Part shown: positions 45,355 through 54,193 of the stretch, piece after piece | Position numbering within the stretch: the stretch's first letter is position 1 | How the letters are laid out: each line of letters begins with the position of its first letter | Assembly: GCA_964621615.1 (NCBI GenBank) | Contig: CAZUMW010000018.1 | Span: 1-64,000, forward strand | Length of the DNA: 64,000 bases | Source of the DNA: CAZUMW01 sp964621615 | GTDB taxonomy: Bacteria > Desulfobacterota > WTBG01 > CAIYCZ01 > CAIRTM01 | Direction of reading: 5' to 3' | Position numbers and translations under genes: made by a program | The notes under the pieces: model-generated | What the model was told of the DNA's origin: nothing | Database searches by the model: none | Seen by the model: only the letters and a program-made list of their open reading frames with translations

Positions 45355-45723
45355 ATGGATCAAAAACGTAAATTTCAGCGATTTCCTGTTCAACTCGATG
45401 CCCGCTGTTTCGGCGCCGGCGAGTCAGGGCACCGTACGTGCAAAATAACCGAAATCAGCCGCCAGGGCATTCTGCTCAAGCTGCACCTGCACAAAGAGAT
45501 CCCCGAAGGACAAAACGTGGCCCTGGAAATAGCGCTGCCCCCTGACGGAACAATTATCAATGCCCTGGCGAAAGTGAAGTGGGTAAAAGATTCCGAAGCC
45601 GTCGGCCCGTACGACTACACCGTGGGCGCACAAATGACCATGATTCAGCCCGAAGATAAAAAGCGGCTGCTGCACTATGCCTATGAGGATATTATCGATA
45701 AAGAAAAAAGCGATCGGGGCTGA
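45355..45723 (+). CDS. PilZ-domain protein
   Basis: The 122-residue protein is a single PilZ domain: the RKFQRFPV segment supplies the RxxxR c-di-GMP motif (Arg5/Arg9), and ITEISRQGILLKL the second motif, here E-x-S-x-x-G rather than D/N-x-S-x-x-G. VGAQMTMIQPEDKKRLLHY closes the barrel. It should bind cyclic di-GMP and relay it to an unknown partner. No good ribosome-binding site precedes the ATG. It follows the bilin-reductase homologue by 101 bases on the same strand. Confidence 0.85.
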   Translation: MDQKRKFQRFPVQLDARCFGAGESGHRTCKITEISRQGILLKLHLHKEIPEGQNVALEIALPPDGTIINALAKVKWVKDSEAVGPYDYTVGAQMTMIQPEDKKRLLHYAYEDIIDKEKSDRG

Positions 45724-45873
45724 TCCGCACCGGCCCGGACGCCTGACGCTTTCAGCACCCTGCTCCCCACCAATGCCGCATATCCCCTTCCCTGCCGACC
45801 TGCGCTATCAGTCTCCCGTTACGCTCGCAGGCGCTGCTGCCGCAGGCCGCCGCACACCGCGGGGCACCCTCCC

Positions 45874-46617
45874 GTGCTGGTAGCCGCCGTTGCTTCACAG
45901 ACAGAGCTTCGGGCGCTCACTGCGGGCGTCACTATTCTGAACAGGCGCACAGAGCACCAGTGCCTGCTTCTGTCATGCCGTGCGGATTTCCGCGATGTGC
46001 TGCTGGTGCGCACAGGCGTCGGGCCCGCCAGAGCAGCCGCCGGCGCCAGGCTGATTGCCCGGCAGGCCAATTGCCGGGAGGTCGTGCTGCTGGGAGCTGC
46101 CGGAGCTCTTGACCCGAGCCTCCGGGTGGGCGATATCGTTGTCGCCGACGCGGTTGTCAACATATCCGGCGAGCGTATAGCGCTACCAGCCACTTTCAGC
46201 AAAAACATTTATTCCTGCCTTTGTGCCGCCGGCATGCCAGTGCATACGGGAACCGTGCTTGGGGGGGGGAGGTTTGTCCATAAAAAAGCTGAGAAAGCCT
46301 CTCTTCACCACACATCGGGTGCACGAACCGTGGACATGGAAAGCATGGCCTTTGTGCGGCTCCTGTCCCGGATGAATATTCCGCTGTGTGTGATACGGGT
46401 TATTTCAGACACCGCACACCGCGATGTTATTGACATAGCATCCCTTGTTCGGACCAAAAACCGGTCGGGCCTTCCGGGCGTCGCCCGGCACCTGCTCTCC
46501 CACCCGTCGGAAATGCTCAGGGGTGCTCAGCTGTTCTGCAGCCTGAAGCGCGTCACTCGTACGATGAGAGCACTCTTTCACACCATACTGCGCGACCGGC
46601 ACCCTGCTTCCACATGA
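45874..46617 (+). CDS. Nucleoside phosphorylase/nucleosidase-family protein
   Basis: The phosphorylase-1 superfamily fold is visible: LVAAVASQTELRAL, VRTGVGPARAAAGARLI, VVLLGAAGALDPSLRVGDIVV and the active-site TVDMESMAFVRL loop followed by RVISDTAHRD. Related enzymes are MTA/SAH nucleosidase, futalosine hydrolase and the hopanoid-cluster phosphorylase HpnG. The sequence lacks features that would choose among them. GTG start at 45874; ribosome-binding site weak. Confidence 0.8.
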   Translation: MLVAAVASQTELRALTAGVTILNRRTEHQCLLLSCRADFRDVLLVRTGVGPARAAAGARLIARQANCREVVLLGAAGALDPSLRVGDIVVADAVVNISGERIALPATFSKNIYSCLCAAGMPVHTGTVLGGGRFVHKKAEKASLHHTSGARTVDMESMAFVRLLSRMNIPLCVIRVISDTAHRDVIDIASLVRTKNRSGLPGVARHLLSHPSEMLRGAQLFCSLKRVTRTMRALFHTILRDRHPAST

Positions 46618-46809
46618 TCGGCATCCGGAATCCCGCATTTCGCCACTATTTGCACAAAGACAAAAAAAGAGGGGCCCGTTTTTTTAAAATTGATGTATAA
46701 TTACACCTGCTTTTATTTTTTTTGTCTTCCTTTTTCTTACACACATACCTATTACTATAAGTAGACGAATACATGCCGGCTTTGCCGTTATTATTGTTAA
46801 GGAGCCACT

Positions 46810-49143
46810 ATGCGATCGCCCGTACAGTTTCACGAGAATATCCGCTCAATCGCTGTTGTGGGAAATTACCCCCCGCGCCAGTGCGGTATCGCCACCTTCA
46901 CCGCCGACCTGGTGGAGGCCGTTTCAGAGGAAGCGCCCGATATAACCTGCTGGCCGGTGGTTATCAACGACAAGCCGGAAGGGTACGATTATCCGCCCAA
47001 AGTGCGCTTTGAGATCAACCAGAACAAGCTGTTCGACTACCGCACCGCAGCGGAATTTTTAAACATCAATCAGGTTGACATCGTATGCCTGCAGCACGAA
47101 TACGGCATTTTCGGCGGCCCGGCGGGCGGCAATATACTTACCCTGCTGCGCAGCCTTCGCATGCCCATAATAACCACCCTGCACACCGTATTGAAAGACC
47201 CTGCCGAGGACTACCGCGACGTCATGTGCCAGATTGCAGAGCTGTCGGACAGGCTGGTGGTTATGAGCGTAAAGGGACGTCAGTTTCTTAAGGATATTTA
47301 CGGCGTCCCCGGGGAAAAAATCCGCTTTGTACATCACGGCATTCCGGACACGCCCTTTATCGACCCGAACTTTTACAAAGACAAGTTCGGCGTGGAGGGC
47401 AAAAAAGTATTGCTGACCTTCGGGCTGCTGTCGCCAAACAAGGGAATCGAATACATGATTAAAGCCCTGCCGGCAGTCATAAAAAAACATCCCGATGTCA
47501 GCTATATTATTCTGGGGGCAACCCATCCGCACATCCGCAAAGTGAAGGGCGAAGAATACCGGATTCAGCTGCAGCAGCTGGCTCAAAATCTGGGCGTCGG
47601 CGAGCATGTGATATTCCAGAACCGGTTTGTCGATATTAAAGAGCTGTGCGAGTTTCTCGGGGCTGCAGATATATATATCACCCCGTACGTGGAAGAGGCA
47701 CAGATAACATCAGGGACCCTTGCCTATGCAATGGGTACCGGAAAGGCAACGGTTTCAACGCCGTACTGGTATGCAGGCGAGATGCTTGCAGAGGGCAGAG
47801 GGCGCATTGTTCCCTTCAATAATACTGACGCCCTTGCCGGGGAAATCATCGAGCTGCTGAGCAACGACACCGAGCGCCACGCCATGCGCAAAAAAGCCTA
47901 CACCTTCACCAGGGAAGCCGTGTGGAAGGAAGTTGCCCGCAGGTATATACAGATATGTTCCGAAGCAAAGCAGGAGCGCGAGCAGCGCCCCCAGCCGCGC
48001 CTTTATTTTAAAAGCGAGCAGCCTGTCACCGCTTTTGAGCTTCCCGAGGTAAAGCTGCATCACCTGACCGTTCTGACCGACGACACCGGCATTCTGCAGC
48101 ATGCGCTCTATAACGTCCCCAACCGGGACCACGGCTACTGCACCGATGATAACGCGCGGGCCCTGCTTGTCGCAACGATCGGCAAAAAGCTTCTCCTGGA
48201 GCACGAGGCGCTCCTTGATATGTTTGTCAGCCGCTACCTGAGCTTTCTTCAGTATGCCTTTAATGAGGAGGCCGGCCGGTTCCGCAATTTTATGACCTAT
48301 TCGCGGCAGTGGCTGGAGCAGGCGGGGTCGGAGGACGCTCACGGCCGCTCTGTCTGGGGCTTGGGAAAATCGGTGGCGTACATGGAGGATACCGCCCGCA
48401 TTGCCATGGCGACAACGCTGTTCAGCAAAGCTATCGAACAGATAGAGCATTTCACCTCTCCCCGTGCACATGCGTTTTCGCTGGTGGGCATGCATGCCTA
48501 CCTGCAGAAATTTTCCGGTGACAGCGAGGTTAAGCGCGCCCGTGAAATTGCTGCGAACCGGCTCTTTGATCAATTCAAAAACAATGCAACCGATGAGTGG
48601 CCGTGGCTTGAGGACCATCTCACCTATGCTAACGGCAAGCTTCCGCACGCGCTGCTGCTTTCAGGTCAATGGCTTAACCGGGGAGACATGTTCGATATGG
48701 GAATCCGCTCGCTTGAGTGGCTCGCCGCCATTCAGACAGACAGCGGCCACTTTGTCCCCATCGGCAACAACGGGTGGTACAGCAACGGCGGGCGCAGATC
48801 GCGGTTCGATCAGCAGCCCATAGAAGCCAACGCCATGATCGAGGCCTGCATAGAGGCATATAATGTCACCAGAGAAAAAAAATGGATTGACACCGCCGTT
48901 ATGTGCTTCAACTGGTTTCTTGGCCACAATGACCTGAACATGTCTCTTTATGACCCGAAAACGGGCGGGTGCCGCGACGGGCTCATGGCCGACGGGCTAA
49001 ATCAGAATCAGGGGGCAGAGTCAACGCTTGCCTGGCTCCTGTCCCTCTTATCACTGCACCAGCTCATGGCAGAAGACATTCTGACACGGCCGGTGAAAAA
49101 GCCGGCGGCTAAAGGCAACGCTTGCAGGACGGCAACGGCATAA
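46810..49143 (+). CDS. GT4 glycosyltransferase fused to an alpha-helical C-terminal domain
   Basis: Residues 1-400 are a GT-B glycosyltransferase: VVGNYPPRQCGIATFTADLV at the acceptor side, FGLLSPNKGIEYMIKALP and ITSGTLAYAMGTGKATVSTPY at the donor side. Residues about 420-765 form a second domain with DHGYCTDDNARALLVA, DEWPWLEDHLTYANGKLPHA and WYSNGGRRSRFDQQPIEA, resembling an (alpha/alpha)6 glycosidase-like barrel. Such fusions occur next to GH130 genes. The pairing suggests synthesis and trimming or phosphorolysis of a mannoside. AAGGAG lies before the ATG. First gene of a five-gene operon. Confidence 0.88.
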   Translation: MRSPVQFHENIRSIAVVGNYPPRQCGIATFTADLVEAVSEEAPDITCWPVVINDKPEGYDYPPKVRFEINQNKLFDYRTAAEFLNINQVDIVCLQHEYGIFGGPAGGNILTLLRSLRMPIITTLHTVLKDPAEDYRDVMCQIAELSDRLVVMSVKGRQFLKDIYGVPGEKIRFVHHGIPDTPFIDPNFYKDKFGVEGKKVLLTFGLLSPNKGIEYMIKALPAVIKKHPDVSYIILGATHPHIRKVKGEEYRIQLQQLAQNLGVGEHVIFQNRFVDIKELCEFLGAADIYITPYVEEAQITSGTLAYAMGTGKATVSTPYWYAGEMLAEGRGRIVPFNNTDALAGEIIELLSNDTERHAMRKKAYTFTREAVWKEVARRYIQICSEAKQEREQRPQPRLYFKSEQPVTAFELPEVKLHHLTVLTDDTGILQHALYNVPNRDHGYCTDDNARALLVATIGKKLLLEHEALLDMFVSRYLSFLQYAFNEEAGRFRNFMTYSRQWLEQAGSEDAHGRSVWGLGKSVAYMEDTARIAMATTLFSKAIEQIEHFTSPRAHAFSLVGMHAYLQKFSGDSEVKRAREIAANRLFDQFKNNATDEWPWLEDHLTYANGKLPHALLLSGQWLNRGDMFDMGIRSLEWLAAIQTDSGHFVPIGNNGWYSNGGRRSRFDQQPIEANAMIEACIEAYNVTREKKWIDTAVMCFNWFLGHNDLNMSLYDPKTGGCRDGLMADGLNQNQGAESTLAWLLSLLSLHQLMAEDILTRPVKKPAAKGNACRTATA

Positions 49144-49171
49144 CCTCATACCGAGACAGGAGCTGCAGAGG

Positions 49172-50185
49172 GTGAACATCGCGATGCTGTCCCCCATAGC
49201 CTGGCGAACGCCGCCGCGCCACTACGGCCCGTGGGAAAGTGTTGTCTCCCTGCTGACCGAAGGCCTTATTGAGCGCGGGTTACACGTAACTCTTTTTGCG
49301 ACTGCTGATTCACAGACGCGCGCCCGCCTGCATGCCGTGTGCCCGAAGGGCTATGAAGAGGATCCCGCCATAAACCCGAAAGTGTGGGAGTGCCTTCATA
49401 TCGCCGAGGTGTTCGAGCACGCCGCCGGCTTTGATCTGATTCACAATCATTTTGATTTTCTGCCGCTTTCCTACAGCGGGCTTGTCGAGACGCCTGTTCT
49501 AACTACCATTCACGGCTTTTCCTCCCCGTCTATTCTGCCGGTGTTCAAAAAGTACAACGGGCGGGCCCTGTACGTCTCAATAAGCGATGCAGACCGCAGC
49601 GATGAGCTTGATTATGTCGCCACGGTACACCACGGAATCGACATCACGCAGTTTGATTTCAATGACTCGCCCGAAGAGTATCTGCTGTTTTTCGGAAGAA
49701 TACACCACGACAAAGGGGCAAAGGAGGCTATCGACATAGCGCGGCGATGCAGCCGCCCGCTTATAATGGCCGGTATTATACAGGACCGGGCATATTATGA
49801 GCAGCACGTTCTGCCGCACATCGACGGCCGCATGGTTCGGTATGTGGGCAGCGCAGGGCCTGAAAAGCGAAGTCGCCTTCTGGGCGGCGCCTGTGCGCTT
49901 CTGCACCCCATCAACTTCAACGAGCCGTTCGGGCTTTCTGTTGTTGAGGCTATGGCATGTGGAACCCCGGTAATCGCGCTGAAACGCGGCAGCATGCCCG
50001 AGCTTATACAGCACGGCCGTACCGGCTACCTGGCGGAAACCATAGACCAGGCAGTTGAGGCGGTTCCGCTGATACAGCGCATAGACCGCCGGCAGTGCCG
50101 GAAAACGGTCGAGGACCGTTTCACCGCCGACCGGATGGTGGACAGGTACATTTCTGTATATAAACGGATTCTTGACCGCAATTGA
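49172..50185 (+). CDS. GT4-family glycosyltransferase
   Basis: The 337-residue protein starts VNIAMLSPIAWRTPPRHYGPWE, characteristic of GT4 enzymes of the trehalose/mannosyl group. It has FGRIHHDKGAKEAIDIARR and the donor signature NEPFGLSVVEAMACGTPVIAL with the E-x7-E pair. GTG start with AGGAGC and GAGG upstream, 28 bases after the large GT4. Donor is probably a GDP- or UDP-hexose; specificity is not readable. Confidence 0.9.
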   Translation: MNIAMLSPIAWRTPPRHYGPWESVVSLLTEGLIERGLHVTLFATADSQTRARLHAVCPKGYEEDPAINPKVWECLHIAEVFEHAAGFDLIHNHFDFLPLSYSGLVETPVLTTIHGFSSPSILPVFKKYNGRALYVSISDADRSDELDYVATVHHGIDITQFDFNDSPEEYLLFFGRIHHDKGAKEAIDIARRCSRPLIMAGIIQDRAYYEQHVLPHIDGRMVRYVGSAGPEKRSRLLGGACALLHPINFNEPFGLSVVEAMACGTPVIALKRGSMPELIQHGRTGYLAETIDQAVEAVPLIQRIDRRQCRKTVEDRFTADRMVDRYISVYKRILDRN

Positions 50186-50193
50186 GGGCGCCC

Positions 50194-51126
50194 ATGAACC
50201 AGCTTATCACCCGCTGCACACGCAACCCGATTCTGACAAAGGCCGATGTCCCCTACCCCGTTTCAACTGTTCATAATGCCGGCACGGCAAAGCACCAGGG
50301 GCGCTATATTATGCTTTTCCGCTCTCATATGCGCAGCGGGCGCTCCGTGATCGGCTGTGCCGAAAGCGATGACGGGTTTTCGTTTACGGTTCGCCCGGAG
50401 CCGTTTCTCACCCCCGCCGATAAGGGTGAGTTCGCCGACTACGAGGAGTACGGCGTCGAGGACCTGCGCATCACCCCGATTGAGGGCACGTATCTGTTAA
50501 CCTACAGCGCCTACTCGCGACACGGCGTGCGCTCCGCGCTTGCCCGGACAGACAATTTCGTTTCCGTTGAGCGCATAGCGCTTATCACGCAGGCTGATTA
50601 CCGGAACACGGTTATATTCCCCGAAAAAATCGGGGGCAGGTATGTCAGGCTCGACCGGCCGCACTCGGATATTTCCCCGTGGTCGATCTGGATCTCCTAT
50701 TCCCCCGACCTGATACACTGGGGTGACTCGCGCATAATTATGAAGCCGGCACCCTATCACTGGGATGAAATGAAAATCGGTCCCGGAGCGCCCCCGATCA
50801 AGACAGAAAGCGGGTGGCTGCACCTCTATCACGGTGTTTTTCAGACAATGGCGGGAGCGGTCTACCGGCTGGGCGCTGCGCTGCACGACCGTGAAAACCC
50901 CGAGCGCATACTCGGGGTCTCTGACAGCTGGATCCTCGAGCCCGAAGATCCCTGGGAGCGGACCGGCTATGTTCCCAATGTTGTGTTCTGCTGCGGGGCA
51001 ATTGCGGAAAATGACGGGACAGTGAAAATATACTGGGGCGGTGCGGATACGGTCATGTGTGCCGGAACGGCTCAAATCGACGACTTGACGGCTGCCTGCT
51101 TAAATGCGCAGCGCTCTCCGCTTTAG
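50194..51126 (+). CDS. GH130 mannoside phosphorylase/hydrolase-family protein
   Basis: A compact five-bladed GH130 protein: NPILTKADVPYPVSTVHNAG at the start, the catalytic-Asp block EYGVEDLRITPIEGTYLLTY, DRPHSDISPWSIWISYSPD, KIGPGAPPIKTESGWLHLYHG and the closing GYVPNVVFCCGAIAENDG. GH130 enzymes phosphorolyse or hydrolyse beta-1,4- or beta-1,2-mannosides. The frame opens at a TTG (50182) within the previous gene, but the ATG at 50194 has GAGGG ahead of it and begins the conserved fold. Confidence 0.92.
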   Translation: MNQLITRCTRNPILTKADVPYPVSTVHNAGTAKHQGRYIMLFRSHMRSGRSVIGCAESDDGFSFTVRPEPFLTPADKGEFADYEEYGVEDLRITPIEGTYLLTYSAYSRHGVRSALARTDNFVSVERIALITQADYRNTVIFPEKIGGRYVRLDRPHSDISPWSIWISYSPDLIHWGDSRIIMKPAPYHWDEMKIGPGAPPIKTESGWLHLYHGVFQTMAGAVYRLGAALHDRENPERILGVSDSWILEPEDPWERTGYVPNVVFCCGAIAENDGTVKIYWGGADTVMCAGTAQIDDLTAACLNAQRSPL

Positions 51127-51162
51127 CGCGTCCGCCTGCGTAATTTTAAAGGGGCTACACTT

Positions 51163-52632
51163 ATGGCTGAAACACAGCTCGGCATCAAGCGAAAGCGCGG
51201 GCGCCTCGTCCGCGACAACAAACGGGTCATCTCCCGGCTGTATATGCCCGGAGACCGCGCCCATAACAGAAACATACTTCGCCGCATCTGCACGCTCTCC
51301 CCCGAGCAGGTATCAGATCTTCTGGACCGCATTTTATTCGAATTTTCCGACCGCCACAAAAACATTGAGGGAGCGTGGGAGCACAACTGCGACATGGTGC
51401 TCGGCTCGCTTGGCATAGGGGAAACCTTCACACCGCAGATGCGGCTGCTGATCGGCGCCTACTTCACCATGGAATACTCCATCGAATCAGCCGGCCTGTT
51501 CAACCCCTCAATGGTTGCCCACCCGGACCAGAGCGGCCTTGACGGCGGAGCTCTTCGGTTTATCCTGAGCCTGCGTGCAACCGGGGAGGGACACATCTCA
51601 TCTATCGAATTCCGCAGCGGGACAATCGATGCCCGCAACAACATCCTGTTCGATCCGGTCAGCGATTTTGTGGAAGCGGCCCGCGTCGAGCTCGACCCGT
51701 CATACAACACACATTTATTTCAGCTTAAGCTGAACGAAATGGCTGCCTGTAATGAGATTACCTCCTATATTCTTGAACATCTGCCCGATGAATTTTCTTT
51801 CAGCCAGCTTCAGGAAAAAACCCGACAGCTTCAGCACGAGCCGGTTTTTGACGAAACGCTTCAAAATGAAACCCTCGATATCGTGTTCTGGCTTGCCAGA
51901 TCAAACTATGCCCTTTCCTTCCATCCGCAGCATAAAATATCGGAGCGGGTTATTTTCCCGGTTTCGGAAAATGAGAGCAGCGGCATAGAAGATGCCCGCT
52001 TTGTCCGCTTCACAGACGATGACGGCTCAGCGACGTATTACGCAACCTATACCGCCTACAACGGCATCAGAATACTGCCCCAGCTTATTGAGACAAAGGA
52101 TTTCATAACCTTTAAAATCATTACCCTCAACGGACTTGCGGTGCAGAACAAAGGCATGGCCCTGTTTCCCCGGCGCATAAAGGGACAGTTTGTTATGCTG
52201 TCGCGTCAGGACGGCCAGAACAACCACATCATGTTCTCCGACAACATCCATTTCTGGCAGAAATTCCGCATCATTCAGGAGCCGGAGCGGCCCTGGGAAT
52301 TTATTCAGGTCGGCAACTGCGGCTCGCCGCTTGAAACAGACAGGGGATGGCTTGTGCTCACACACGGCGTGGGGCCCATGCGCAAATACTGCATCGGGGC
52401 GATGCTGCTTGACCTCGACAACCCCGCCAAAATCAGAGCCAGGACTCCCGAGCCCATCCTTCATCCCGATGAAAAGGAGCGTGAGGGGTATGTGCCCAAC
52501 GTCGTGTATTCCTGCGGCTCGCTCATTCACCACGATGAGCTGATTATCCCGTATGCCATGTCGGACATAACCTCCGGCATCGCCACCGCGCCCCTGCAGG
52601 AACTGCTTGACAATATGGAATCTTTTGATTAA
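51163..52632 (+). CDS. GH130-family protein with long N-terminal extension
   Basis: Residues 1-240 form an alpha-helical extension (KRGRLVRDNKRVISRLYMPG, WEHNCDMVLGSLGIGETFTP). The C-terminal part is a GH130 propeller with SSGIEDARFVRFTDDDGSA (catalytic Asp), FPRRIKGQFVMLSRQDGQNN, VGNCGSPLETDRGWLVLTHG and GYVPNVVYSCGSLIHHDELI. This longer type is found beside GT4 genes. Together with the preceding GH130 it may act on different chain lengths of the same mannoside, as paired beta-1,2-mannoside phosphorylases do elsewhere; that is inference. Confidence 0.9.
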   Translation: MAETQLGIKRKRGRLVRDNKRVISRLYMPGDRAHNRNILRRICTLSPEQVSDLLDRILFEFSDRHKNIEGAWEHNCDMVLGSLGIGETFTPQMRLLIGAYFTMEYSIESAGLFNPSMVAHPDQSGLDGGALRFILSLRATGEGHISSIEFRSGTIDARNNILFDPVSDFVEAARVELDPSYNTHLFQLKLNEMAACNEITSYILEHLPDEFSFSQLQEKTRQLQHEPVFDETLQNETLDIVFWLARSNYALSFHPQHKISERVIFPVSENESSGIEDARFVRFTDDDGSATYYATYTAYNGIRILPQLIETKDFITFKIITLNGLAVQNKGMALFPRRIKGQFVMLSRQDGQNNHIMFSDNIHFWQKFRIIQEPERPWEFIQVGNCGSPLETDRGWLVLTHGVGPMRKYCIGAMLLDLDNPAKIRARTPEPILHPDEKEREGYVPNVVYSCGSLIHHDELIIPYAMSDITSGIATAPLQELLDNMESFD

Positions 52633-53326
52633 TCAGGACGGATTGCGGCAAAGCGCACGCATGCGCTGCGCATTTGTATACAGAACCCGATGGTCTACCG
52701 GCATGAAAAACACCCTTTACAACATGATCATCAACGATATTACCGACCTGTGCTACCGCAACTGCCTCGAGCTTATCCATCCGGGCAGCGCTGTGCTCGA
52801 CATCGGCATCGGCAACGGGAAGATGATTAAAAATCACGCAAGCGTAATTAAAAACAAATCCCTTAACATTACCGGCCTTGATATCAACACATCCTACATC
52901 CAGCACTGTCGGAGCCTCATCGATCAGTTTGACATTGGATCCCACATTCAGGTCTACTGCTGCCCCGTGGAACAATTCACTCCCGAAACACACACGGCCT
53001 TTGATTTTATACTGTTCAGCATGAGCTTTATGCTGCTTGAAAACCAGCATGCGGTACTCGAACGTGTTAAACAGTGGCTGAAGCCGGGCGGGCGCATTAT
53101 ATTTTTCCAGACCATGTTCAGGCGGCACAACAGGGTGCTTGAGTTTCTGAAGCCCCGCCTTAAATACTTTACCACAGTCGATTTCGGTGCAGTCACCTAC
53201 GAGGAGGAATTTTTCGAACAGCTGGCTGCCAGCAGCCTTGCGGTTGAAAAAGATATGCTTCTGCAGAAAAACCGTTTTCAGGGAGAATACCGCTTAATCG
53301 TTACGAACAGAAAAACGCCTGGCTGA
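52607..53326 (+). CDS. Class I SAM-dependent methyltransferase
   Basis: SAM-binding motif I is AVLDIGIGNGKMIKNH, with NITGLDINTSYIQHC as the acidic ribose-binding loop, FDFILFSMSFMLLE as motif II and WLKPGGRIIFF as the post-motif. The acceptor is unknown. The longest frame begins with TTG 26 bases inside the GH130 gene; ATG codons at 52661 and 52703 are possible alternatives, and 52703 (MKNTLYNMII) leaves the fold intact. Last gene of the glycan operon, so it could cap or modify the glycan. Confidence 0.82.
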   Translation: MTIWNLLINQDGLRQSARMRCAFVYRTRWSTGMKNTLYNMIINDITDLCYRNCLELIHPGSAVLDIGIGNGKMIKNHASVIKNKSLNITGLDINTSYIQHCRSLIDQFDIGSHIQVYCCPVEQFTPETHTAFDFILFSMSFMLLENQHAVLERVKQWLKPGGRIIFFQTMFRRHNRVLEFLKPRLKYFTTVDFGAVTYEEEFFEQLAASSLAVEKDMLLQKNRFQGEYRLIVTNRKTPG

Positions 53327-53347
53327 CACGGGCGTGGATATTTATTG

Positions 53348-53376
53348 TTGATCGCCTGCCGTTTTACACGTATTAT
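53348..53376 (+). promoter_or_regulatory. Promoter of tRNA-Arg
   Basis: TTGATC (53348-53353), a 17-base spacer and TATTAT (53371-53376), 13 bases before the mature tRNA 5' end. Confidence 0.7.
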
Positions 53377-53389
53377 AGTACGCTCACGC

Positions 53390-53466
53390 GCGCCCGTAGT
53401 TCAACTGGATAGAGCATCGGACTTCGGATCCGAGGGTTGGGGGTTCGAATCCCTCCGGGCGCGCCA
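53390..53466 (+). tRNA. tRNA-Arg (anticodon UCG)
   Basis: A complete 77-base cloverleaf: acceptor GCGCCCG pairing with CGGGCGC, D arm GTTC/GAGC, anticodon stem TCGGA/TCCGA with loop CTTCGGA (anticodon TCG, reads CGA), T arm with loop TTCGAAT, discriminator G and an encoded CCA. Sequence composition changes sharply to AT-rich just downstream, and an integrase remnant lies next to the 3' end. This makes it the likely attachment site of the island. Confidence 0.96.
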
Positions 53467-53501
53467 CTGTTTTGGCATGCAGTTTCGGTAGGTTAGCTTA
53501 G

Positions 53502-53540
53502 GGGTGTGGGCTTCAAACATGGCTCACACCCTCTTTTTTT
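53502..53540 (+). terminator. Terminator downstream of tRNA-Arg
   Basis: GGGTGTG (53502-53508) pairs with CACACCC (53525-53531); the stem extends three more pairs including a G-U, and a T run follows (53534-53540). It overlaps the 3' end of the integrase remnant on the other strand. Confidence 0.8.
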
Positions 53541-53701
53541 GCCCCGATAGTGAAGTAATTGTGAAGTGAATCTCCGTTCAACTGCTGATCCAGCACGTTT
53601 ACCGCATTTACCTTGTGTGAGGGTGCAGGATGAGCATAGCGCAGCGTCATGTTTAAAACACATACCAGATATTGTAAAAATCCTGCCGTTTCAGAAGTCA
53701 T
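53513..53701 (-). pseudogene. C-terminal remnant of a tyrosine-type integrase
   Basis: A 62-codon minus-strand frame contains NMTLRYAHPAPSHKVNAVNV. This matches the end of phage/island integrases, where TLRYAHLAP carries the catalytic Tyr. Everything upstream of this tail (Arg, Lys and HxxR motifs) is missing, and the fragment ends where an island repeat begins (53703). Its position 46 bases from the tRNA 3' end is that expected of an island integrase. Interpreted as the decayed integrase that brought in the island. Confidence 0.75.
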
Positions 53702-53702
53702 A

Positions 53703-53786
53703 ATTACTGCATCAAAAAGAGGTTATTTTTCATCTGGACCGTTGCCAAAATAAATGTGTCAGGTTTAGTCACGATAATGTTGAATT
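53703..53786. repeat. Miniature deletion derivative of the integrase element
   Basis: Left part ATTACTGCATCAAAAA...GGTTATTTTTCATCT (53703-53735) matches 58754-58787, just upstream of the second integrase. Right part GTCACGATAATGTTGAATT (53768-53786) is identical to 59787-59805, just downstream of that integrase. In this copy the two ends are only 32 bases apart, as in a MITE-like or solo remnant of the element. Low-complexity bases join them. Mobility is inference. Confidence 0.65.
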
Positions 53787-53920
53787 CCCCGCCGGTTAAT
53801 GTTACTCGTGGTTATGTGTGACCCTACCTGTGGCTGAAGCAGCACAGATAGTTATCGCAACAGTGCATTCTGGGGCCAACCGATTTTGTGACGATTATCA
53901 TTGCAAATATAGAAAAATGT

Positions 53921-53951
53921 AGGGTGGGTGCAACGAAGTGGAACCCACCAC
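53921..53951. repeat. REP-like palindrome beside the transposase remnant
   Basis: GGTGGGT (53923-53929) and ACCCACC (53943-53949) flank a 13-base loop containing CGAAG. This resembles the GTGGGTT...AACCCACC repetitive extragenic palindromes that accompany REP-associated tyrosine transposases, a remnant of which starts 14 bases downstream. Confidence 0.65.
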
Positions 53952-53964
53952 AAACAATGCTCAA

Positions 53965-54105
53965 ATGCCGCAATACCGACGTCATTACCAGAGCGGAGGG
54001 ACCTATTTTTTCACGGCCGTAACCAAGAGCAACCCCTCCTTTGGGAACAAACACCCAAGCCGGAACATTAAAATCTTTAAAAAAAGTACGATCCTATTAA
54101 CCTAA
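53965..54105 (+). pseudogene. Truncated REP-associated tyrosine transposase (RAYT, IS200-like)
   Basis: The first codons read MPQYRRHYQSGGTYFFTAVT, the standard N-terminus of Y1-transposase RAYT proteins. After about 30 codons the similarity stops and the frame ends at 54105. The HUH and catalytic Tyr segments are missing. With the REP-like palindrome just upstream it marks an old RAYT insertion. The region 53541-54193 otherwise holds only repeats and a weak promoter. Confidence 0.8.
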
Positions 54106-54133
54106 CAACAAATACGTTGATAAAAATCAACTT

Positions 54134-54161
54134 TTGTGCTTTTCTTCTAGGACAATATAAA
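54134..54161 (+). promoter_or_regulatory. Possible promoter of the accessory three-gene set
   Basis: TTGTGC (54134-54139), a 16-base spacer and TATAAA (54156-54161), 33 bases before the first gene. Confidence 0.4.
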
Positions 54162-54193
54162 AAGACAAAAACTGTTAACTTGATTCCGAGGTA

